From assembly GCF_023914155.1 (NCBI RefSeq), contig NZ_JAMWYS010000028.1:248001-312000 (forward strand): a DNA stretch of 64,000 bases. Reading direction: 5' to 3'. The position numbers and the translations under genes were made by a program. The notes beneath the pieces were generated by a model that was not told the origin of the DNA, searched no databases, and worked only from the letters and a program-made list of their open reading frames with translations. This stretch comes from Solitalea agri (GTDB taxonomy: Bacteria; Bacteroidota; Bacteroidia; Sphingobacteriales; Sphingobacteriaceae). Of this stretch, positions 47,257-56,604 are shown one piece after another (positions within the stretch are counted from its first letter, which is position 1; each line of letters starts with the position of its first letter).

Positions 47257-47838
47257 TTATAATAATTCGTTTACTTCATCTTTTAATAAAAGCTCGAGCT
47301 GTGCTCTTAATCGCTGACGCGCCCTGTGCAACTTTACCTTCACTGTGTTGGCCGGCATGTTTATCACTGCGGCAATTTCTTCGAGCGACTGTTCATGCAG
47401 GTAAAACAAGGTAATGATGGTCGCATCATCGGGCAACAGATTGTCAATGGCTTTTTTCAGATATTCGCCACGAACCTTAAACTCAATAGCACTGCTGGTA
47501 TCATCGTCCGAAGCATTTTGCACAATTATTGGATGCTCCTCATCGTCAAGTGATGCTGTATCTAATTTCCCCTTCCTTAGCTTACTCATTGCCGTTGTAT
47601 AAACTATCGAGTACAGCCAGGTAGTAAATTTAGATGTCCGCTGAAATGCTGCCAAAGAACGAAAGGCTTTTAAAAAGCTATCCTGGGCAATTTCCTCTGC
47701 ATCTTCCCTGCTTTTCACAAAACGTAAAGCCAGTGTAAATACATAACGTTGATGCCTGTTCAACAGGTCAACGTATGCGCCCTGATTTCCGTTTAAGGCC
47801 AGGTCGATGAGCTCTATATCCGATAAATGCTTTATCAT
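47257..47838 (-). CDS. ECF-type RNA polymerase sigma factor
   Basis: The 193-residue protein has sigma region 2 (RHQRYVFTLALRFVKSREDAEEIAQDSFLKAF, then TTWLYSIVYT) and region 4 (LPDDATIITLFYLHEQSLEEIAAVINMPANTVKVKLHRARQRL), joined by an acidic linker. It directs polymerase to promoters under envelope or other stress. It is transcribed with the putative anti-sigma factor and diverges from the membrane protein at 48120; the 280-base gap between them carries no gene I can support. Confidence 0.93.
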   Translation of the reverse strand: MIKHLSDIELIDLALNGNQGAYVDLLNRHQRYVFTLALRFVKSREDAEEIAQDSFLKAFRSLAAFQRTSKFTTWLYSIVYTTAMSKLRKGKLDTASLDDEEHPIIVQNASDDDTSSAIEFKVRGEYLKKAIDNLLPDDATIITLFYLHEQSLEEIAAVINMPANTVKVKLHRARQRLRAQLELLLKDEVNELL

Positions 47839-48119
47839 TTTAGGTTATGACGCCAAGTGTTCTTCTTTGGTTACATACTATTGCTAAATTACATTAATTA
47901 TAGGTTATTTAGACCTCCATTGCCGATATATTATGCAATAACCTTATCAGTATAATTGTATAAGCCGGGCACACAGCGAAGTGATTAAAATCCTTTACGA
48001 ATTTTTTCAGTTTAAGTGTAACCTATGTTTAGTTTATGTAGTCATAGTATTCAAATCGCTTGCAAAGATGATTTCGATAATTAAAAAAAGTGTTTAACTA
48101 TTAATTAAAATATAAAGTT

Positions 48120-48488
48120 ATGGAAGGCATATTAGTTCCAATTTTGATCTCTCTAGGTGCATTTTTAATGGTCTTTGGTTTAAGATATCTGGAGAATAAA
48201 GAAAGAATGGCAATGATCGAACGCGGTATAGATCCTGGAAACCGCAAAAAAACAAATCCGGCAGGAGCTTTAAAATGGGGCTTGTTATTCGTTGGTGTAG
48301 GAAGTGGATTATTACTCGCCATGATTTTTACCCAATACATATTTGTAAATATGGATGAAGATAATCAGGTTCCGGTTTATTTTGGTTTGATTTTCATCGG
48401 TGGAGGTCTTGGTCTTTTACGATCATATACTTTAACTAAAAAAGAGGCTGCCGAAGAAAAACATACTGAAAAGCAGTCTGTATACTAG
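48120..48488 (+). CDS. small membrane protein resembling DUF6249
   Basis: The 122-residue protein has three hydrophobic segments (about 4-22, 50-70 and 82-100). After the first comes a conserved ENKERMAMIERGIDP motif, which is shared by small Bacteroidota membrane proteins often found near ECF sigma factors. It diverges from the sigma gene and could be regulated by it. The function is unknown. Confidence 0.75.
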   Translation: MEGILVPILISLGAFLMVFGLRYLENKERMAMIERGIDPGNRKKTNPAGALKWGLLFVGVGSGLLLAMIFTQYIFVNMDEDNQVPVYFGLIFIGGGLGLLRSYTLTKKEAAEEKHTEKQSVY

Positions 48489-48506
48489 GTCTTTAAATTT
48501 TAAGCA

Positions 48507-48537
48507 CAAAGGCCCGGCTAACTTAGCCGGGCCTTTG
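48507..48537 (+). terminator. strong terminator
   Basis: A 14-bp perfect stem (CAAAGGCCCGGCTA with TAGCCGGGCCTTTG) with a 3-base loop lies between convergent genes. Confidence 0.95.
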
Positions 48538-48564
48538 TTTGTTATCGATTCAGTAAATAACTGC

Positions 48565-48999
48565 TTAAACTTTTCCTTTAGGTACAACCATTACTGTTAA
48601 ACGGCTTAAACAATTCATTTTACCCTGTTCATTATAAATTTTTATTTCCCAAACGTGCACCGTTGCTCCCAGTTTGATGGGTGAGCAAACGCCTGTTACT
48701 AATCCAGATCTAACCGCACGCAAATGGTTCGCATTAACTTCCAGGCCTACACAATCATATTTTGTCGGATCAACACATAATGCTGAGGCTACACTGCCTA
48801 AAGTTTCGGCCAACACTACCGATGCTCCTCCATGCAATAAACCATAGGGTTGATGAGTGCGTTCATCGACTGGCATTGTTGCCTTAATAAAATCATCACC
48901 TATTTCTGTAAATCTTATATCAAGTAAGGAACCTATGTGTTTAGTATGTCCGTAGCGATGGTTTATTTGCTCGGCTGTGAGTTCATTTTTCCAGATCAT
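48565..48999 (-). CDS. hotdog-fold acyl-CoA thioesterase (PaaI/YdiI/MenI-like)
   Basis: The 144-residue protein has the hotdog thioesterase pattern: HIGSLLDIRFTEIGDDFIKATMPVDERT, then QPYGLLHGGASVVLAETLGS with the catalytic Glu, then GLEVNANHLRAVRSGLVTG. It matches the YdiI/MenI group, one of which cleaves 1,4-dihydroxy-2-naphthoyl-CoA in menaquinone synthesis, but the substrate is not certain. No menaquinone genes are adjacent. Confidence 0.87.
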   Translation of the reverse strand: MIWKNELTAEQINHRYGHTKHIGSLLDIRFTEIGDDFIKATMPVDERTHQPYGLLHGGASVVLAETLGSVASALCVDPTKYDCVGLEVNANHLRAVRSGLVTGVCSPIKLGATVHVWEIKIYNEQGKMNCLSRLTVMVVPKGKV

Positions 49000-49107
49000 A
49001 ATGGAGGTTTAATAGTTGATTTCTAAAATAAGCTTTAAGTGGTTATTAAAACGATAGTTTTTATTAAGAAGATATGTTGAGCAAAAAAAGAGGTCAGGAC
49101 CTTGGCT

Positions 49108-50880
49108 TTATCCTTTGGTTGATTCTTCGCTTAATTCTGGAAGTTGAATAACAAATTCGGTTCCTGTTCCATGGAAAGAATACATGCTGATTTTTCCTTT
49201 GAGCTTTGTAGTCATTTCTTTCACAATATAAAGTCCCAAGCCCGAACCTGACGCCACCTGGGTTCCTTTGTAAAACATGTCAAATACCTTGGTTTGATGT
49301 TTTTCTTCAATTCCTTTTCCGTTATCCTTTACCCTAATGACGGCTAAACTATTCTTAACAGTTACTTCAATATAGATAAAAGGTTCTTTTTTACGGTACT
49401 CGTGAAACTTAATCGCATTATAGATCAGGTTATTCAGGATAGTGGTGATCCTATTCTTATCAGAATAAAATGGCACTTCCTGTTGAATAACTCTGGAGAA
49501 CTTTATTTTGCTAACGTTCTTAATAAATTTAAAACTCTCAATACTTTCTTCCGTTAAACGGTCGAACCAAACCTCTTCAACTAAAAGCTCTAAACGGCTA
49601 TTTCTTGAATAATTCATTATATCGATAACGAGTTTATCGAGTTTTTTAATGGTTTTTTCCATTAATCCGAAGTAATTACTGCGCTCTTTTTCTAAGGGTT
49701 CGTTCTTTGCCAGATTAATAAGGCCGAGCACTGAGCTTAAAGGAGAACGAAGATCATGGGAGGTAGTATATACCAAGCGATCAAGTTCAGTGTTTATTTT
49801 CTCGAGCTCTACATTTTTACGGATAAGCTGTTCTTCGGAGAATAATTTATGGGTGACATCCCGACCAATGCCTCGATAACCTATAATCTCGTCTTGACGG
49901 TTTTTGATGGCTGTTCCCGAAATCAACAGGTTGAGTATCTTTCCCTTGGCTGAAACCATTGTTAGCGGATAGTCTTTAACAAACCCGCTTTTATCCACCT
50001 CCGCTCTTATTCTCATTCTGTTTTCGCTGTCGCCATAAAAAGGCAATATGCTTCGGTTAAGATTAATTTCTTCTTTTGAGTTAACCTCCAATAGCTCTAA
50101 CCCCGCCTGATTTATATCGATAATTTCGCCCCCGACAGAAGTAATAAAAACCATGTCGAGTGATTCCCTGAACAACTGACTATACTTTTCTCCCGATTCT
50201 TTTAGCTGGTTAATAAAAATTGCAGTTAGCCCGATGCAGATAACAGAGAGTAAAAAGCTTATCACTATAGTAGTAAATATTATTTGGCTTTTTAGTGATC
50301 TTCCTGCTTTATTCAGCTCAACTGCAAACTGATCCTCAAGAACTGTGAGTTTTTCATTAATCAAATAAATAGCTCTCTCAGCAGTTTTGACTTGTTCATT
50401 TGATAACTGCTTGTTGATAATTGCATTATGAATATTGAAAGCCAGAGAGTGCAGTTTATTGATATAGATGTCTCCTTCAGACCATAAGGCAATTGGCTTT
50501 CTCATCAAACTGGTATTCTTGCCATACTTAAATAGCATAATCATATTTCTGACATCGTCCGGATGAGTTCCTCCTTCAGTCAAAGTTAATCGCACAACTT
50601 TTATATTAGGATTACTCTTTTGAAGTTCATTACGGGCTCTTTGCCCTCCTAAAGGAATTTCAATATTTCGTTGGAATTTCTGAAAATACAGCTCGTTTCG
50701 GGTGGAAATATAAAGACTTAGGTTATAAACGGCTTCTTTTTGAGCTTTCGAATACTGACTTTCCCCATTTACATAAGCTCTTACTGCGGCCAAAGCTTGC
50801 AGACCAAGAAAATTAAGTAGTACTAAAGTTCCCGCTAGTATAAAAAAAAGAGCAATAAAGGGCAGTAACCGTTTAGTCAT
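49108..50880 (-). CDS. PAS-domain sensor histidine kinase
   Basis: The 590-residue kinase has a first membrane helix at 7-30, a periplasmic helical sensor part to about residue 200, a second membrane helix at 200-222, and a PAS domain at 230-345 (YSQLFRESLDMVFITSVGGEIIDINQ). A HisKA domain with His375 (TTSHDLRSPLSSVLG) and an HATPase domain with NGKGIEEKHQ and GSGLGLYIVKEM follow. No response regulator is adjacent, so it is an orphan kinase here. Confidence 0.92.
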   Translation of the reverse strand: MTKRLLPFIALFFILAGTLVLLNFLGLQALAAVRAYVNGESQYSKAQKEAVYNLSLYISTRNELYFQKFQRNIEIPLGGQRARNELQKSNPNIKVVRLTLTEGGTHPDDVRNMIMLFKYGKNTSLMRKPIALWSEGDIYINKLHSLAFNIHNAIINKQLSNEQVKTAERAIYLINEKLTVLEDQFAVELNKAGRSLKSQIIFTTIVISFLLSVICIGLTAIFINQLKESGEKYSQLFRESLDMVFITSVGGEIIDINQAGLELLEVNSKEEINLNRSILPFYGDSENRMRIRAEVDKSGFVKDYPLTMVSAKGKILNLLISGTAIKNRQDEIIGYRGIGRDVTHKLFSEEQLIRKNVELEKINTELDRLVYTTSHDLRSPLSSVLGLINLAKNEPLEKERSNYFGLMEKTIKKLDKLVIDIMNYSRNSRLELLVEEVWFDRLTEESIESFKFIKNVSKIKFSRVIQQEVPFYSDKNRITTILNNLIYNAIKFHEYRKKEPFIYIEVTVKNSLAVIRVKDNGKGIEEKHQTKVFDMFYKGTQVASGSGLGLYIVKEMTTKLKGKISMYSFHGTGTEFVIQLPELSEESTKG

Positions 50881-50986
50881 AATCCTTTTAAAAACTAACT
50901 TAAAATAGGGATTAATACTAATTTAAAAAGGTTTTTGATATTTTTTAGGATAATGGAGTGTTTCTGGACGGGACATGTCTTCAAAT

Positions 50987-51020
50987 AGAAACGCCCCTGC
51001 ATTTTTGCAGGGGCGTTTCT
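50987..51020 (-). terminator. strong terminator after glnS
   Basis: A perfect 15-bp stem (AGAAACGCCCCTGCA with its complement) around a TTTT loop lies 16 bases past the glnS stop codon. Confidence 0.93.
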
Positions 51021-51036
51021 TAATACTAAAACAAGA

Positions 51037-52710
51037 TTATCCTTTTTTTACCTCTTTAGCCCATGAATCTTTAAGAGTAACCGTTCGGTTAAATACCAAA
51101 TGTTCAGGCGTTGAGTCCTTGTCCATTACGAAATAACCTTTACGAATAAACTGAAAACGATGTTCAGGGTTAAAGTCATCTGCTAATGCGGGCTCAATAA
51201 ACGCTTGGCTTATTACCTGTAAGCTATCTGGATTTACATATTCTTTAAAATCGCCCTCTTCGCTCGCAGGGTTTTCTACCTTGAACAAGCGCTCGTATAA
51301 ACGAACTTCTGCAGTTTTTGCATGAGGTACGCTCACCCAATGAATAGTTCCTTTTACCATAATGCCACTGGTATCATTCCCTGATTTTGAGTTAGGGGCA
51401 TACGTACAATGTATTTCAGTTACGTTGCCGCTCTCATCTTTCACAAAATCATTGCAGGTAACAATGTAGGCGTGTTTTAATCGTGTTGATAGGCCTGGTC
51501 CTAAGCGGAAGAACTTCTTAGGAGGGTTTTCCATAAAGTCTTCACGTTCTATCCAAAGCTCCTTACTGAATGGTAACAAGCGTGACCCGTCTCCACCTTC
51601 AACTTCCGGATTGTTTTCACCCTCAAGCATTTCAACCTGACCTTCAGGATAATTGGTGATGACCATTTTTATCGGGTCAAGTACAGCCATTCTTCTCCAT
51701 GAGGTTTTATTCAAATCTTCGCGAATACAGAATTCCAATAAGCTTACATCAATAATGTTTTCGCGTTTTTGAATACCTATACGCTCGCAGAACTCGCGGA
51801 TGGATGCAGGTGTGTAACCACGACGGCGTAATCCACTGATAGTAGGCATGCGAGCATCATCCCAGCCATTTACGTAGTTCTCGTTCACTAATTGTAAAAG
51901 CTTACGCTTGCTCATAACCGTGTAGTTCATGTTCAAACGCGCAAACTCGTATTGTTTAGAAGGGAAAATTTCTAAATTTTCAATACACCAATTGTATAAC
52001 GGACGATGAGGAATAAACTCCAGAGTACAGATTGAGTGAGTGATTTCTTCAATCGAATCGCTCTGTCCATGGGCAAAGTCATACATTGGGTAAATGCACC
52101 ATTTGTCTCCTGTACGATGATGGTGCGCATGTTTGATACGATAAATAATCGGATCGCGCATGTGCATGTTAGGCGAAGCAAGATCAATCTTAGCTCTTAA
52201 AACCTTCTCACCATCTCTGTACTTGCCCTCTTTCATTTCTTCAAACAAACGTAGGTTCTCTTCCACGCTTCTTGAACGGTAAGGACTTGGGGTGCCCGGT
52301 TCAGTTGGGTTGCCTTTCTGCGCAGCAATTTCTTCCGATGTTGAGTCATCTACATAAGCCAAGCCCTTTTTAATAAGCGTTACAGCAAATTCGTACAACT
52401 TATCAAAATAGTCGGAAGTGTACAGCTCCTCTGCCCAATTAAAGCCCAACCACTTTACATCTTCCTTAATACTTTCTACGTATTCAGTATCCTCAGTAAC
52501 TGGGTTGGTATCGTCGAAACGAAGATTGGTTTTTCCATTGTATTTTTTTGCCAAACCAAAATTCAGGCAAATAGATTTGGCATGGCCAATATGTAAATAT
52601 CCGTTAGGTTCAGGCGGGAAACGCGTTAACACTCGCCCGTCATGGGTTCCTTCGGCTAAATCTTTTTCAATTATTTCTTCTAAAAAGTTAAGCGATCTCT
52701 CTTCACTCAT
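51037..52710 (-). CDS. glnS: glutaminyl-tRNA synthetase
   Basis: The 557-residue class I synthetase has the HIGH motif in [17 protein letters not shown], the DDTNP motif in [15 protein letters not shown], the variant KMSKS loop [12 protein letters not shown] and the C-terminal anticodon-binding beta-barrel domains. It charges tRNA-Gln directly. A perfect TATATTTG -7 element is seen on the minus strand at 52743-52736, but no good -33 element. The length is normal. Confidence 0.97.
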   Translation of the reverse strand: MSEERSLNFLEEIIEKDLAEGTHDGRVLTRFPPEPNGYLHIGHAKSICLNFGLAKKYNGKTNLRFDDTNPVTEDTEYVESIKEDVKWLGFNWAEELYTSDYFDKLYEFAVTLIKKGLAYVDDSTSEEIAAQKGNPTEPGTPSPYRSRSVEENLRLFEEMKEGKYRDGEKVLRAKIDLASPNMHMRDPIIYRIKHAHHHRTGDKWCIYPMYDFAHGQSDSIEEITHSICTLEFIPHRPLYNWCIENLEIFPSKQYEFARLNMNYTVMSKRKLLQLVNENYVNGWDDARMPTISGLRRRGYTPASIREFCERIGIQKRENIIDVSLLEFCIREDLNKTSWRRMAVLDPIKMVITNYPEGQVEMLEGENNPEVEGGDGSRLLPFSKELWIEREDFMENPPKKFFRLGPGLSTRLKHAYIVTCNDFVKDESGNVTEIHCTYAPNSKSGNDTSGIMVKGTIHWVSVPHAKTAEVRLYERLFKVENPASEEGDFKEYVNPDSLQVISQAFIEPALADDFNPEHRFQFIRKGYFVMDKDSTPEHLVFNRTVTLKDSWAKEVKKG

Positions 52711-52810
52711 AAAAATGCGTCAGTATTTAAAAATGCAAATATAGTAGAGTATTATATGATTTATGGCTAAATCCTACAGAAAATCAGGTTAGTTGACGAA
52801 CTGAGTCAAA

Positions 52811-53323
52811 TCATCTTCGTCCTTTGAATTCGGCTACAATAGCATTCGGGTCGTCTAATAGTTCTATCTCAGTGCTATCAAGGTATAAATCCTGAATTAA
52901 TCTTTCCTTTGAAGGGCGAAATATGAGTAGAAATAAAGCTATAATGCCAATATTGTATCCCATGAAAAGCATACTTCCTGTTATCAGATATGCAACACTT
53001 GAAAACATGCATGAGGCTTCAATTGGAGCCCATTGAATAATTAGGGTCTTACTGTAATTTGTTAACTTTTCAATTAGAGTTGAATAACCTGCAATTGTAG
53101 ATAGACGGTTTGGCAGCCATTGAAATCTAATGAAGAAGGCTGCAAGGACAATCACTGCCAAAATTGAAATGAAGACCAATAAGTTCTCGTTATTAATGGG
53201 CTGTTCCGAATTTCTTGTAAGAGCCACTACAATTGTAAACAGTGTCATTCCTGTCATTAAAGCGTAAAAAATAATCGTATTTGTGCGCAAATATTGCTGG
53301 CCATTTTGTCCTTGTGTAGTCAT
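52811..53323 (-). CDS. hypothetical four-helix membrane protein
   Basis: I do not recognise this 170-residue protein. It has membrane helices at about 16-37, 47-66, 99-118 and 123-140. A short cytoplasmic N-terminus with Gln/Asn (QGQNGQQY) and a charged C-terminus ending EFKGRR are seen. It sits alone upstream of glnS. Confidence 0.7.
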   Translation of the reverse strand: MTTQGQNGQQYLRTNTIIFYALMTGMTLFTIVVALTRNSEQPINNENLLVFISILAVIVLAAFFIRFQWLPNRLSTIAGYSTLIEKLTNYSKTLIIQWAPIEASCMFSSVAYLITGSMLFMGYNIGIIALFLLIFRPSKERLIQDLYLDSTEIELLDDPNAIVAEFKGRR

Positions 53324-53476
53324 AAATAGGTGTTGAAATCGTGTTAATCCACTTAATTTATTTGGTTTTAAACCTACATGTTTTTCCTTTAAATTATAAG
53401 GAAAGTAAATCTCTGAAAAAAATTACATTTGTAATGCCTGTTGCATTCGCTGCAGAGCACTTATGATGACCAATTA

Positions 53477-53884
53477 ATGAATAGACCAATACGCGTTTTA
53501 GTTGCCAAATGTGGCCTTGATGGCCATGACCGTGGCGCCAAGATAATTGCTACTTCCTTAAGAGACGCAGGCATGGAAGTAATTTATACCGGCCTTCGTC
53601 AAACTCCCGAAATGATTGTGAATACAGCCTTGCAAGAAGATGTGGATGCTATTGGTATCAGTATCTTATCGGGTGCTCACATGACTGTTTTTCCGAAGAT
53701 CATGAAATTGATGAAGGAAAAGGAATTGGACGATGTATTGCTTACCGGAGGCGGTATTATTCCGGAAGAAGATATGAAACAACTGAATGAAATGGGTGTT
53801 GGTGTTTTATTTCCTCCCGGAACCAATACCAATGAGATTGTTGAGTATATCACTTCTTGGACTAAAGAAAATCGTTCGTTTTAA
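53477..53884 (+). CDS. cobalamin (B12)-binding domain protein, methylmalonyl-CoA mutase C-terminal type
   Basis: The 135-residue protein is a complete B12-binding module: [14 protein letters not shown] carries the Asp-x-His-x2-Gly motif whose His replaces the lower axial ligand. [20 protein letters not shown] and [14 protein letters not shown] complete the Rossmann-like fold. It resembles the C-terminal domain of methylmalonyl-CoA or isobutyryl-CoA mutase as a free subunit. The catalytic large subunit is not in the window. I chose the ATG at 53477; a TTG at 53441 is upstream in frame. TACATTTG (53424-53431) is a possible -7 element. Confidence 0.88.
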   Translation: MNRPIRVLVAKCGLDGHDRGAKIIATSLRDAGMEVIYTGLRQTPEMIVNTALQEDVDAIGISILSGAHMTVFPKIMKLMKEKELDDVLLTGGGIIPEEDMKQLNEMGVGVLFPPGTNTNEIVEYITSWTKENRSF

Positions 53885-53986
53885 ATATGAGGGGATTCGT
53901 ATTTAGAGAATCACTAAAGAATCGATGAAATTAACGTCTAATCGGTGTGATTAATCATAAATAATCTATGAAATCAATAAATAACT

Positions 53987-54766
53987 ATGCACAATAATTT
54001 ATTAACTGAAATAAAGGACCGCATTTTATATATCACCATTAATCGTGCGGCTAAGCTCAATGCTTTAAATAAGGACACTCTAGCTGAGCTAAATATGGTT
54101 GTTAAGCAGTTTTATACTGATGAAAATGCTGGAGTTGCCATAATTACCGGTGACGGTCCCAAGGCCTTTGTTGCCGGAGCTGATATTTCGGAATTCTCTA
54201 GCTTTTCAATTGTTGAAGGTCAGCAACTAGCGTCAGATGGACATTCGAATGTGTTTAACCTAATTGAAAATTGTCCGAAACCAATTATTGCTGCCATTAA
54301 CGGGTTTGCTTTAGGTGGAGGTTTGGAGTTAGCAATGGCTTGTCATCTTCGAGTGGCGAGTGATAACGCTAAACTTGGTTTACCAGAGGTAACTCTTGGA
54401 CTAATTCCTGGTTATGGAGGTACCCAGCGTTTAACGCAATTGGTAGGCAAAGCCAAAGCCTTAGAGCTTATTTTAACCGCCGATATGATTACCGCTGACG
54501 AAGCTAAAAGCTTAGGACTGGTAAACCACGTAACCACATATGATGCCCTTATTGCCAAATGCGAAGAGCTGGCTGGCAAAATGTTGAATAAAGCTCCTCT
54601 GGCTTTGAAATCTGCCTTGACAGCGGTCAATTCGTTTTATTCAAAAGATAAAAACGGTTATTCTGTTGAAATTGAAGAGTTCGGAAAGCTGTTTGGTACT
54701 GAGGATTTTAAAGAAGGAACCCAAGCATTTCTCGAAAAGCGTAAAGCTAATTTTACAGGTAGATAA
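53987..54766 (+). CDS. enoyl-CoA hydratase/isomerase family protein
   Basis: The 259-residue crotonase-fold protein has the oxyanion-hole motifs AFVAGADISEF and GFALGGGLELAMACHL. The two Glu residues of hydratases (GGGLELA and LGLPEVTLGLIPGYGGTQRL) are both present, so it should hydrate 2-enoyl-CoA. It follows the B12-binding gene by 102 bases, which suggests a link in fatty- or branched-chain acid metabolism. Confidence 0.92.
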   Translation: MHNNLLTEIKDRILYITINRAAKLNALNKDTLAELNMVVKQFYTDENAGVAIITGDGPKAFVAGADISEFSSFSIVEGQQLASDGHSNVFNLIENCPKPIIAAINGFALGGGLELAMACHLRVASDNAKLGLPEVTLGLIPGYGGTQRLTQLVGKAKALELILTADMITADEAKSLGLVNHVTTYDALIAKCEELAGKMLNKAPLALKSALTAVNSFYSKDKNGYSVEIEEFGKLFGTEDFKEGTQAFLEKRKANFTGR

Positions 54767-54897
54767 TAATTGCTTTGTGTTAATGTTTTTAACTTCGTAA
54801 CGTTTTATCTAATTACTACTTTTTTAGTAATAGCTGCTTTCTACTATCTTTTTAATATTTTTTTGAAAAACAATTACATACAAAACAAATTCTAATT

Positions 54898-55431
54898 ATG
54901 AAACGTATCTTTTTATTAGCTATACTTTTTGTTAGCGCTATTTCAGTATCAAACAATGCAAAAGCCCAGGCTCCTGCTGGTAAAAAATTGTTAAACATTG
55001 CTTTTGAATCTGGTTTTCCAATCGGAAATTCAGCAGATTTCCACAAAGTAGTGTTAGGAGGTTCGTTGCAGGCGGAATTTCCTGTTAAGTCCAATCTATC
55101 AGTAACTGCAACTGCGGGTTATTCAAGCTTTTCCAACGGAAAAGAAACCCCATTGGGTGGTACTTACTCAAGCGTAGGCTTTATTCCGGTTAAAGTAGGT
55201 GGTAAATATTATTTCGGAAGTAACTTTTATGGCATTGGTGAGGTTGGAGCAGCTTTTTATACTGGAGATGGTTCATCAACTGCGTTTGTTTTTGCACCTG
55301 GTATAGGTTATTCATTCCCGGTTGCTGACAATAAATTTATTGATGTTTCGGCTCGTTTTGAAGATCACCTTGTTAGCGGTGGGGATCTTTCATTCTTCGG
55401 CTTGCGCTTTGCCTATGCTTTTGGTTTCTAA
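54898..55431 (+). CDS. outer-membrane beta-barrel protein
   Basis: The 177-residue protein has a signal peptide (NNAKAQ) and alternating amphipathic strands rich in Gly, Phe, Tyr and Ser (GGSLQAEFPVKSNLSVTATAGYSSF, YYFGSNFYGIGEVGAAFYTG), ending in an aromatic residue (AYAFGF) as barrels do. It belongs to the small barrel-fold proteins of this phylum; the function is unknown. Confidence 0.8.
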   Translation: MKRIFLLAILFVSAISVSNNAKAQAPAGKKLLNIAFESGFPIGNSADFHKVVLGGSLQAEFPVKSNLSVTATAGYSSFSNGKETPLGGTYSSVGFIPVKVGGKYYFGSNFYGIGEVGAAFYTGDGSSTAFVFAPGIGYSFPVADNKFIDVSARFEDHLVSGGDLSFFGLRFAYAFGF

Positions 55432-55452
55432 GAAAAGTCAAATAAAAGAGAT

Positions 55453-55477
55453 AAAGCTCACCTTTTAGGTGGGCTTT
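55453..55477 (+). terminator. terminator after beta-barrel gene
   Basis: AAAGCTCACCT pairs with AGGTGGGCTTT with one wobble, 3-base loop, followed by a T-run. Confidence 0.92.
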
Positions 55478-55571
55478 TTTTGTACCTTGTTTTCAAGAGT
55501 CTATAATAAGATTGACAGGTAAGGCAATGGTTGTTTTACCGAAAAGAGGAAATCAATCAAAAGAAAAACTT

Positions 55572-56351
55572 ATGAAGAGTAAAGAAGAAATTGTGGCCAA
55601 TTGGTTGCCACGCTACACCGGTACCGAATTAAAGGATTTTGGCGATTACATTTTGTTAACCAATTTCAATAATTACGTGCGTTTATTTGCCGAATGGGAG
55701 GGTGTAGAACTTAGAGGGCAGGATAAGCCAATGTTAAATGCAACATCTGGTGATATTACCATCATTAACTTCGGAATGGGAAGCCCTAATGCAGCGATCA
55801 TTATGGATCTATTATCGGCCATACAGCCAAAAGCTTCCTTGTTTTTAGGGAAATGTGGGGGATTAAAACGGAAAAATGAGCTGGGAGACCTCATCCTTCC
55901 AATTGCGGCTATCAGAGGTGAGGGAACTTCAAATGATTATTTTCCTCAAGAAGTGCCGGCGTTACCAGCGTTCTCCCTTCAAAAGGCTGTTTCAACAACC
56001 ATTAGGGAGCATAAACGCGATTATTGGACTGGTACTGTTTATACAACCAATCGAAGGGTTTGGGAGCATGATGAAGAATTTAAGGATTACCTGCGTAAAA
56101 TCAGATGCATGGCAATTGATATGGAAACTGCAACACTTTTTACGGCCGGATTTTATAATCGAATTCCTTCCGGAGCTTTGCTATTAGTATCCGATCAGCC
56201 TATGATTGCAAGCGGGGTGAAAACTTCAGAAAGTGATAAAAAAGTAACTGAAAAATTTCTGGAACAACATTTACGAATAGGCATTGATTCATTATATCAA
56301 TTAATAAATAAAGGCAATACCATTAAACATCTGCGTTTCGAGGATGTTTGA
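55572..56351 (+). CDS. amn: AMP nucleosidase (Bacteroidota type)
   Basis: The protein of about 259 residues has the purine nucleoside phosphorylase-like fold: ITIINFGMGSPNAAIIMDLL, FLGKCGGLKRKNELGDLILPIAAIRGEGTSNDY, VYTTNRRVWEH and MAIDMETATLFTAGF. In this phylum these enzymes are annotated as AMP nucleosidases, which split AMP into adenine and ribose phosphate; they lack the longer N-terminal part of enterobacterial Amn. I placed the start at the ATG at 55572; earlier in-frame codons at 55512 (TTG) and 55527 are alternatives. Confidence 0.85.
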   Translation: MKSKEEIVANWLPRYTGTELKDFGDYILLTNFNNYVRLFAEWEGVELRGQDKPMLNATSGDITIINFGMGSPNAAIIMDLLSAIQPKASLFLGKCGGLKRKNELGDLILPIAAIRGEGTSNDYFPQEVPALPAFSLQKAVSTTIREHKRDYWTGTVYTTNRRVWEHDEEFKDYLRKIRCMAIDMETATLFTAGFYNRIPSGALLLVSDQPMIASGVKTSESDKKVTEKFLEQHLRIGIDSLYQLINKGNTIKHLRFEDV

Positions 56352-56376
56352 ATATAAATTCAACTTATTTTTTTAC

Positions 56377-56401
56377 AAAAGCCGATAAACATCCGGCTTT
56401 T
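56377..56401 (+). terminator. terminator after AMP nucleosidase gene
   Basis: AAAAGCCG pairs with CGGCTTTT around a 9-base loop and is followed by TGCTTTT. Confidence 0.85.
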
Positions 56402-56441
56402 TGCTTTTATAATAATTGCAGTTTGTTTAATTATTTTCATT

Positions 56442-56457
56442 TGGTTCAGCCTTTGCA
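56442..56457 (+). promoter_or_regulatory. candidate sigma54 (-24/-12) promoter
   Basis: TGGTTCAGCCTTTGCA keeps the invariant GG and GC at the exact spacing of the sigma54 consensus (GG at 56443-56444, GC at 56455-56456). It lies 282 bases before a sigma54-dependent response regulator gene. A match of this length can arise by chance. Confidence 0.45.
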
Positions 56458-56513
56458 TTATTTGTAGTAGACCAACAGCTGATATGATCGCAAGCAGATT
56501 GCACAGCAGTTAT

Positions 56514-56604
56514 AAGTGATCAATTAAATTAAGCCTTGCAAAGGTTTCGGTTATCACTTGCTTAATGAAACCCTTTGTAAGTTCATATGATTTATACATC
56601 ATAT
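56514..56604 (+). ncRNA. structured 5' leader of the sigma54 regulator gene
   Basis: CTTGCAAAGGTTTC (56535-56548) pairs with GAAACCCTTTGTAAG (56567-56581) in a stem of 14 pairs with one bulged base and one G-U pair. AAGTGAT (56514-56520) pairs perfectly with ATCACTT (56553-56559) in the loop of that hairpin, giving a pseudoknot or an alternative fold. A further 7-bp stem ATATGAT/ATCATAT is at 56585-56604. Whether this acts as RNA or as a DNA operator is not known. Confidence 0.4.

Noticed and set aside
54812-54831. AT-only hairpin (ATTACTA with TAGTAAT) after the enoyl-CoA hydratase gene
   Set aside because: The stem is weak and the T-run lies in the loop rather than after it; chance is likely in AT-rich DNA.
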